Shown here piece after piece: positions 59,645 through 64,000 of a stretch of 64,000 nt of DNA (position 1 is its first letter; each line of letters opens with the position of its first letter). The DNA lies in the NCBI GenBank assembly GCA_014058105.1, contig JACGCM010002285.1:248001-312000 (forward strand), read 5' to 3'. Source of the DNA: Kingdonia uniflora. Lineage: Eukaryota; Streptophyta; Magnoliopsida; Ranunculales; Circaeasteraceae. Made by a program: the position numbers and the translations under genes. The notes beneath the pieces are model-generated. The model did no database searches. It saw only the letters and a list, made by a program, of their open reading frames with translations, and was not told the DNA's origin.

Positions 59645-59873
59645 CTTATCCTACAGAAGAAGAGGCACGCAATTAGATCAATAGATTTGTCTATTACGTG
59701 TCAGTAACCCATTTTTCATCTACCCTCTCCAATAGATACAAACACAGTCGAAAACTTGATCCTAAGCACAGTCCCTCCGTCAATACCAACGAAATCCTAA
59801 AATGGGCTAGAACCCAGACTCATGAATTCTCCCCATCCACAATTCTAACCTCTCAACTGCAAACCTAGATGAT

Positions 59874-59884
59874 CCTATTTATAG
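59874..59884 (-). promoter_or_regulatory. TATA box candidate for the element B antisense gene
   Basis: Minus strand ctataaatagg, about 230 bp upstream of the ATG at 59644. A second candidate (gtatatatatgagg on the minus strand) lies near 60090-60105. Confidence 0.45.
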
Positions 59885-60339
59885 ATACAGAAGGAAAACT
59901 CAAACAGAAATAGACAAAGATCAATCGACATACCTGTGTCAGCAGAAGTACAATCGAAATAGCAAATCAATCGACATCCAGAAACAACCTCAGTACTCTA
60001 TCCCAAACTTCACGTAAAAGTGGTGTACGTCCTCTTCCTCTCACTCTCTATTTTTTATCTTTGAACAACACCATTGGTTATTTCCTCCTCATATATATAC
60101 CTCCTCAGAATAACAAAACCGCCTCGATTTCCAAAGCACTATCATTGCCACGCCCCTACTACCTTGAATTTTTGGATGAGATGGGTTTTTGACCAATTTT
60201 CCCCTCATTCCCCTCACGTGCGAATCACACGCTCACTCTGAATGAGTTGTAAACTCAAAGCCATTCAAACCTTTTAATCCTCATTCGAAGCCGTCCAGTT
60301 AAATCCCAACATCAAATCACACTTTTCTGTAAAATAAGT

Positions 60340-60880
60340 AAAAAATCATGATTTCTTGCATGGCGCACTGCCCCAGGAACACGTACCATTCTGACAGACC
60401 AGCTGTATGGGATGTCAGTTCATCCATTCAAATCCACCAAACCTTTGACACACCTGCTTCTCACATATGAGTAATTGACTATGCCATGTCTCGAACATTC
60501 ATCCACAGATAACCCCACATTCAATTTCCAAATATATCGAACATTCGATTTACCGCACATTCGACAACTCAGAATTTTATGTCTTATTTACTTAGGCAGA
60601 TCAGACTTTTATTCTGATAGATCACACTTTTTACTTCGACAGTTCAGAATTTTACACATACACAGATCAAACCTTCTACTTCGACAGTTCAGACATATTA
60701 CTTCAACAATTCAAAATGTTACTTCGAGCATTCAAAATCCTACTTGCACACAGTATTGAAAAATAATTCGACAGTTATATTACCAACTCCCAATTTCATT
60801 CAATACAAATCAAAACAATATAATTCAAATAGAAAATTCAAATACCCTTCTATACCCATCCTAAACACTCAACAAGCCAG
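60340..60880. other. AT-rich tract with ttcgacagttcagaa-like repeats in element B
   Basis: Short recurring strings (acttcgacagttcag, gaacattcga, attcaaaat) without a fixed period. No gene supported. Confidence 0.5.
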
Positions 60881-60971
60881 CAAGAATCCCTTATTTATCA
60901 TCGGGACGCTTCTCCTCACTCCTAGCCTCAGCAGCAGAATCCTTCTGCCCCACCATCTCTTCCGCAAATGA

Positions 60972-61235
60972 TTATAGTAAGGATAATCGATGGCCCAAAA
61001 ACGGACCCATCATCTGAAGAATCCCCCACCAATATGCAAAGGACATTCCAGCAATGGGTTCCCCAGGTTCCGCTTCAAACAGGTCTGGCATCTCCGCATC
61101 GATATCTTGATCATCAAAAAGCCTCTGTTTCAGCTCCAACGTCTTTTCCTACACTCTAATAGCCTTTGCTGCAACCCGGTCCTGCTGATTGGCCTTGGAA
61201 GAATTGCCGCTATTTTGGGACGAAGAAGAAGACAT
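60972..61235 (-). pseudogene. small antisense ORF x2 of element B
   Basis: ATG at 61235: MSSSSSQNSGNSSKANQQDR, one TAG after AAKAIRV, then LELKQRLFDDQDIDAEMPDL, FEAEPGEPIAGMSFAYWWGI and an end at GHRLSLL. It is related to ORF x1 nearby (ELK..F.D...D..MP.L.E.EP.EPI.G.S). Function unknown. It lies about 1.3 kb upstream of the large antisense gene and on the same strand, so it could share a transcript with it. Confidence 0.5.
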
Positions 61236-61927
61236 TATGTTCAGAAGAAGAAAGAAGAAATATGAGAAATTCTCCTCGCAACACCCAATTATATACATGA
61301 AGGTACATTTAAGGCATTCCCTAATACCAAGTTACATTCATTACAACCTTCAATTCCTTTCCTTAAAAACTCAATAGTCTAAACTTCCCAACTTCCTAGA
61401 CATAACCATTTCATCTGTATCCGCATTCAAATCCCCGGCATGCAGTCGACCAAATCCCCAGCATCGAACCATTAACCCCTGTCACATTTTGCCTTACACC
61501 TCTTTCACGGAGTTTTGACTAATACAGGGTCAATTATCTTCGACCATATCTTTATACTTCGAAACCAGTTTTTCTGAACGTTTGATGAGATATATTTTCT
61601 ACCGCACCTATAAGTCTATTTGTCTACAATTCCTACCAGATACAAACACACAAAATTACAGTAAAACATTATTCCCATTCCATTCCAGAAATTACAACAA
61701 CAGAAACAACAAATTTGCAAACCCAAATATACAGAACCACAGCAACAACGGAAACCTTCAAAATACAGTCCCACACACAACAAAAAAAGAAAGATAAAAA
61801 CCCATCACCAACACATGGCCACCACTTTAAGAAGAAGTCGCTCTATTTCCAGACGGGCCAGTGCCACTCGCAGAGCCTTGATCCTCTAACTGCTCTTCCG
61901 CCTGAACGAAAATTTCTGCCAAAGCCA

Positions 61928-62167
61928 TCAGGTAAGGTAACGTTTGACAACAGTAGTAAAATGAAACTTTATCTGCCTCCAGAAGTGAGAATAGGACTCC
62001 CCGTTGATGGGTTCCACAGGCTCCAACTCCACCAGTTCAGGCATGTCCCAGTCAAGTTCATGGTCACTGAAAAATTTTAACTTCAACTCTGCGGTCTTCA
62101 GCCCTATACAACGGTCTCTGGAAAATCCTATCCTCTGTTGGTGGCGAGTGTTAGGCGTGGTATCCAT
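61928..62167 (-). CDS. small antisense ORF x1 of element B
   Basis: ATG at 62167 gives MDTTPNTRHQQRIGFSRDRC, TAELKLKFFSDHELDWDMPE, LVELEPVEPINGESYSHFWR and a stop after VVKRYLT, about 79 residues. The frame is open upstream to an ATG at 62242, but the MDTTP start agrees better with where similarity to x2 begins. Acidic in the middle (ELDWDMPELVELEPVEP). No known family recognised. It ends about 700 bp before x2. Confidence 0.5.
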   Translation of the reverse strand: MDTTPNTRHQQRIGFSRDRCIGLKTAELKLKFFSDHELDWDMPELVELEPVEPINGESYSHFWRQIKFHFTTVVKRYLT

Positions 62168-62411
62168 AAGTTTTTTCAAAAAATACAGAGGAAGGAGCAG
62201 AGAATAAAACAAAAGAAGAACATACAGTGTTCCTACCCCCATAACCCATACTTATAACCCCATCTAAACTCATTAATTGCTCCATAACCACCAACATTTC
62301 TTTATTACCCTCTTTAATTACCACCCCCATAAACCAACAGTTAAACCTCTCAACTTCCAACGCCAAACAGTTTCTCAGCAAACGCCTCTACACCTATTTT
62401 CAAACCCTTCG

Positions 62412-62426
62412 CTGAGAGGGGGCGAA
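62412..62426 (+). other. polypurine tract of element B
   Basis: ctgagagggggcgaa directly precedes the right LTR start TGTAGTAG. Nearly the same string (ctgagaggggacgaa) precedes the left LTR at 49911-49925. Confidence 0.75.
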
Positions 62427-63169
62427 TGTAGTAGCCTACTCACAGCTTTCTGCTCCAGTCAACCACTCGAAGGCTGCTTGAAAGCCTACTCGAATGTATC
62501 GAAGCCCATCCAATCCTTAAACAAGTCTCCCAAAGATTATCCGAGGATGAAGCCCCAACTCTGAACAAGCCTCAAACACGAACTCCACGTCGCAGCAGAA
62601 ACACTGCGGCCATATCCATACATGGTCGAAGTATGATAGGACAGACAGCTAGCTCACTAGACAAGACGGCGGCGTTGTTGGTCCTTGCAGCTACAGTGAT
62701 AGACGCAACAACTGCTACAGTGTTATAGTATAATAACAGACCCAACAACTGTTACAGTAACAGCTCTGATATTTCTGACGTCAATGCCAACCCCGAAAAA
62801 CCCGCTCGATATTCGGATAGTACCCTTATAATATAACCTAACCTTGGTGACTCAGCCCTCCCTATGTTCTATAAATAGGAGAGATGGGGAACCAAGGAGG
62901 GGCTACAAAATCCCTCTCCGGAGCCCTTACTGATTACCTTCGATCACCTTGTAAAACCTAGCACTCCAACCTTCGATTACTCGATAAAAATATAAATACT
63001 CTTAAAAATCCTCATCAGAGGTCATGGAGAGTCACATTCTAGGCCTCTACGCAAGTATATTATCAGTAGATTAATTTATCTATAGGTTATATGCTTGATT
63101 TCCTTTAAAAAGGATTATCCCCGTGGTGTAAAAGCCGACTTCCCCTTTGTCCAAAGTTAGGCCCCTACA
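62427..63169 (+). repeat. right LTR of element B
   Basis: TGTAGTAGCCTACTC to GGCCCCTACA, TATA box ctataaatag at 62869-62878. Matches the left LTR over its whole length, with substitutions mainly of the C/T and G/A kind. Confidence 0.92.
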
Positions 63170-64000
63170 CATATCATCGATGTAAACTTCCATAATAGTG
63201 CCGAGATAAGTTTTGATCATTTTAGTCACAAGCCTTTGATAAGCAGCTCCTACATTTTTTTAACCCAAAAGCCATAATTGTGTAACAGTAGAGGCCTCTT
63301 TCGGTAATGAAAGTAGTTTTTTCCTGATCGTCTTCGGCGAGTGGAACTTGGTTGTAACCTGAGGCTACATCCGTCATAGGAAGAAGTTCATAACCGACAA
63401 TAGAGTCGAGGAGTTGCAGAATCAATGGCAACAAAAAGCTATCTTTGGGTGTAAACTTGTTGGGTTCTATGAAGTTAATGCAAACCCTGATCTTTCCATT
63501 TTTCTTCGAAACTGCTACGATGTTGGAAACCCATTTGGGATACTTAGCTTCTCAAATAAATCCTACCCGAAGGAATTTATCAATATCTTTGTTAACCGCA
63601 TCAAGAAGGCGAGGAGCTAGGTTATGTCATTTATGTATAATAGCTTTGCTGTATGGAAGGAGGTTCAGCCAATGGCACGCGATTGACGGATCAATGCTAG
63701 GTATCTCTGCAAAAGTCCAGGCAAAGATGTTGACGTTTTTCTTCAGTAGGTTAATCATGGCTTTTTTTCGTTAGGTAACAGCTTGGAGCCGATGAAGGTG
63801 TGACGACCTGGACCATCGAGATTAATGGATTCGACTATTTCAGTGTCATGTTGCTCGAATGTAGAGGGCATTTCCTGCTGTAGTTGTTATGCTTTGTGAA
63901 GTTTTACTGTGTGAGTATTGGTGGTGGTATTCTTACACATATGCGCAACTGCTTGGTTACCCTTGATCTTATATATTCCGTGATCTGTTGGAAAGCGTAA
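63170..64000 (-). pseudogene. Ty3/gypsy element D, right part (RT N-terminal half)
   Basis: Minus strand, entering from the right edge: FPTDHGIYKIKGNQAVAHMC (protease/RT link), then VSNIVAVSKKNGKIRVCINF and DSFLLPLILQLLD. At 63434-63222: LPMTDVASGYNQVPLAEDDQ, EKTTFITERGLYCYTIMAFG. It ends with EVYIDDM, the intact catalytic box, exactly at the element B right LTR (63170). The next stretch of D, about 140 codons up to the RNase H start near 49890, is missing. Confidence 0.88.

Larger units (their letters stand above)
49926..63169 (+). mobile_element. Ty3/gypsy element B (Tat-like), both LTRs present
   Basis: 13.2 kb with LTRs of 744 and 743 bp, primer-binding region, gag, protease, RT, RNase H, second RNase H, integrase, 192-bp repeats, an antisense spliced gene, two small antisense ORFs and a polypurine tract. 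It interrupts element D. The five bases outside its ends do not match, and about 140 codons of D are missing between the two flanks, so it is not a simple insertion. By eye roughly a tenth of LTR positions differ, mostly C/T and G/A, so it is not young. Confidence 0.9.

Overview
This window looks like a transposon-rich stretch of a flowering-plant (probably eudicot) nuclear genome. It is AT-rich. Its one intact gene is a monofunctional formate--tetrahydrofolate ligase (10-formyl-THF synthetase) of plant type, with five exons and GT-AG introns. Everything else recognisable is mobile DNA or captured host-gene debris. I saw no tRNA, rRNA, CRISPR or bacterial-type operon. The species cannot be named from the sequence.

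Layout. 1-2257: 3' half of a decayed Ty1/copia element (RT, RNase H, polypurine tract, 3' LTR). 2258-6916: non-genic DNA with a 130-bp repeat, a first-exon relic of an IAA-amino-acid hydrolase, a degenerate minisatellite and a 37-bp tandem repeat. 6917-21057: three Helitrons joined end to end, all on the minus strand, inserted as one 14.1-kb block inside a single 37-bp repeat unit. They carry exon fragments of a subtilase, a wall-associated-type kinase and an HMG-box protein. 21447-31757: the folate gene. Its introns 2 and 3 (3.3 and 4.2 kb) hold LINE relics, an inverted-repeat element and a pogo/Emigrant-like element.

32570-64000: three Ty3/gypsy elements that look like the Tat lineage, with the order gag, protease, RT, RNase H, a second archaeal-type RNase H, then integrase. 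Element A (+) has a 5' LTR at 32570 but no 3' LTR that I can see. Element D (-) continues past the right edge. Element B (+, 49926-63169) has two LTRs and interrupts D.

The most interesting signal is shared by A, B and D. Beyond the integrase each has its own tandem-repeat array (89, 192 and 60-62 bp units). Beyond that lies a gene on the opposite strand. The three antisense genes encode related proteins with a domain resembling the 'putative gypsy type transposon' (Transposase_28) family, followed by charged coiled-coil and acidic segments. They share two intron positions with GT-AG ends. Introns on the antisense strand cannot be removed from the sense genomic RNA, so a retroelement can keep them. 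B also carries two short, mutually related antisense ORFs nearer its 3' LTR. All copies are decayed by stops, frameshifts and lost catalytic residues, so they are fossils of this arrangement rather than active elements.
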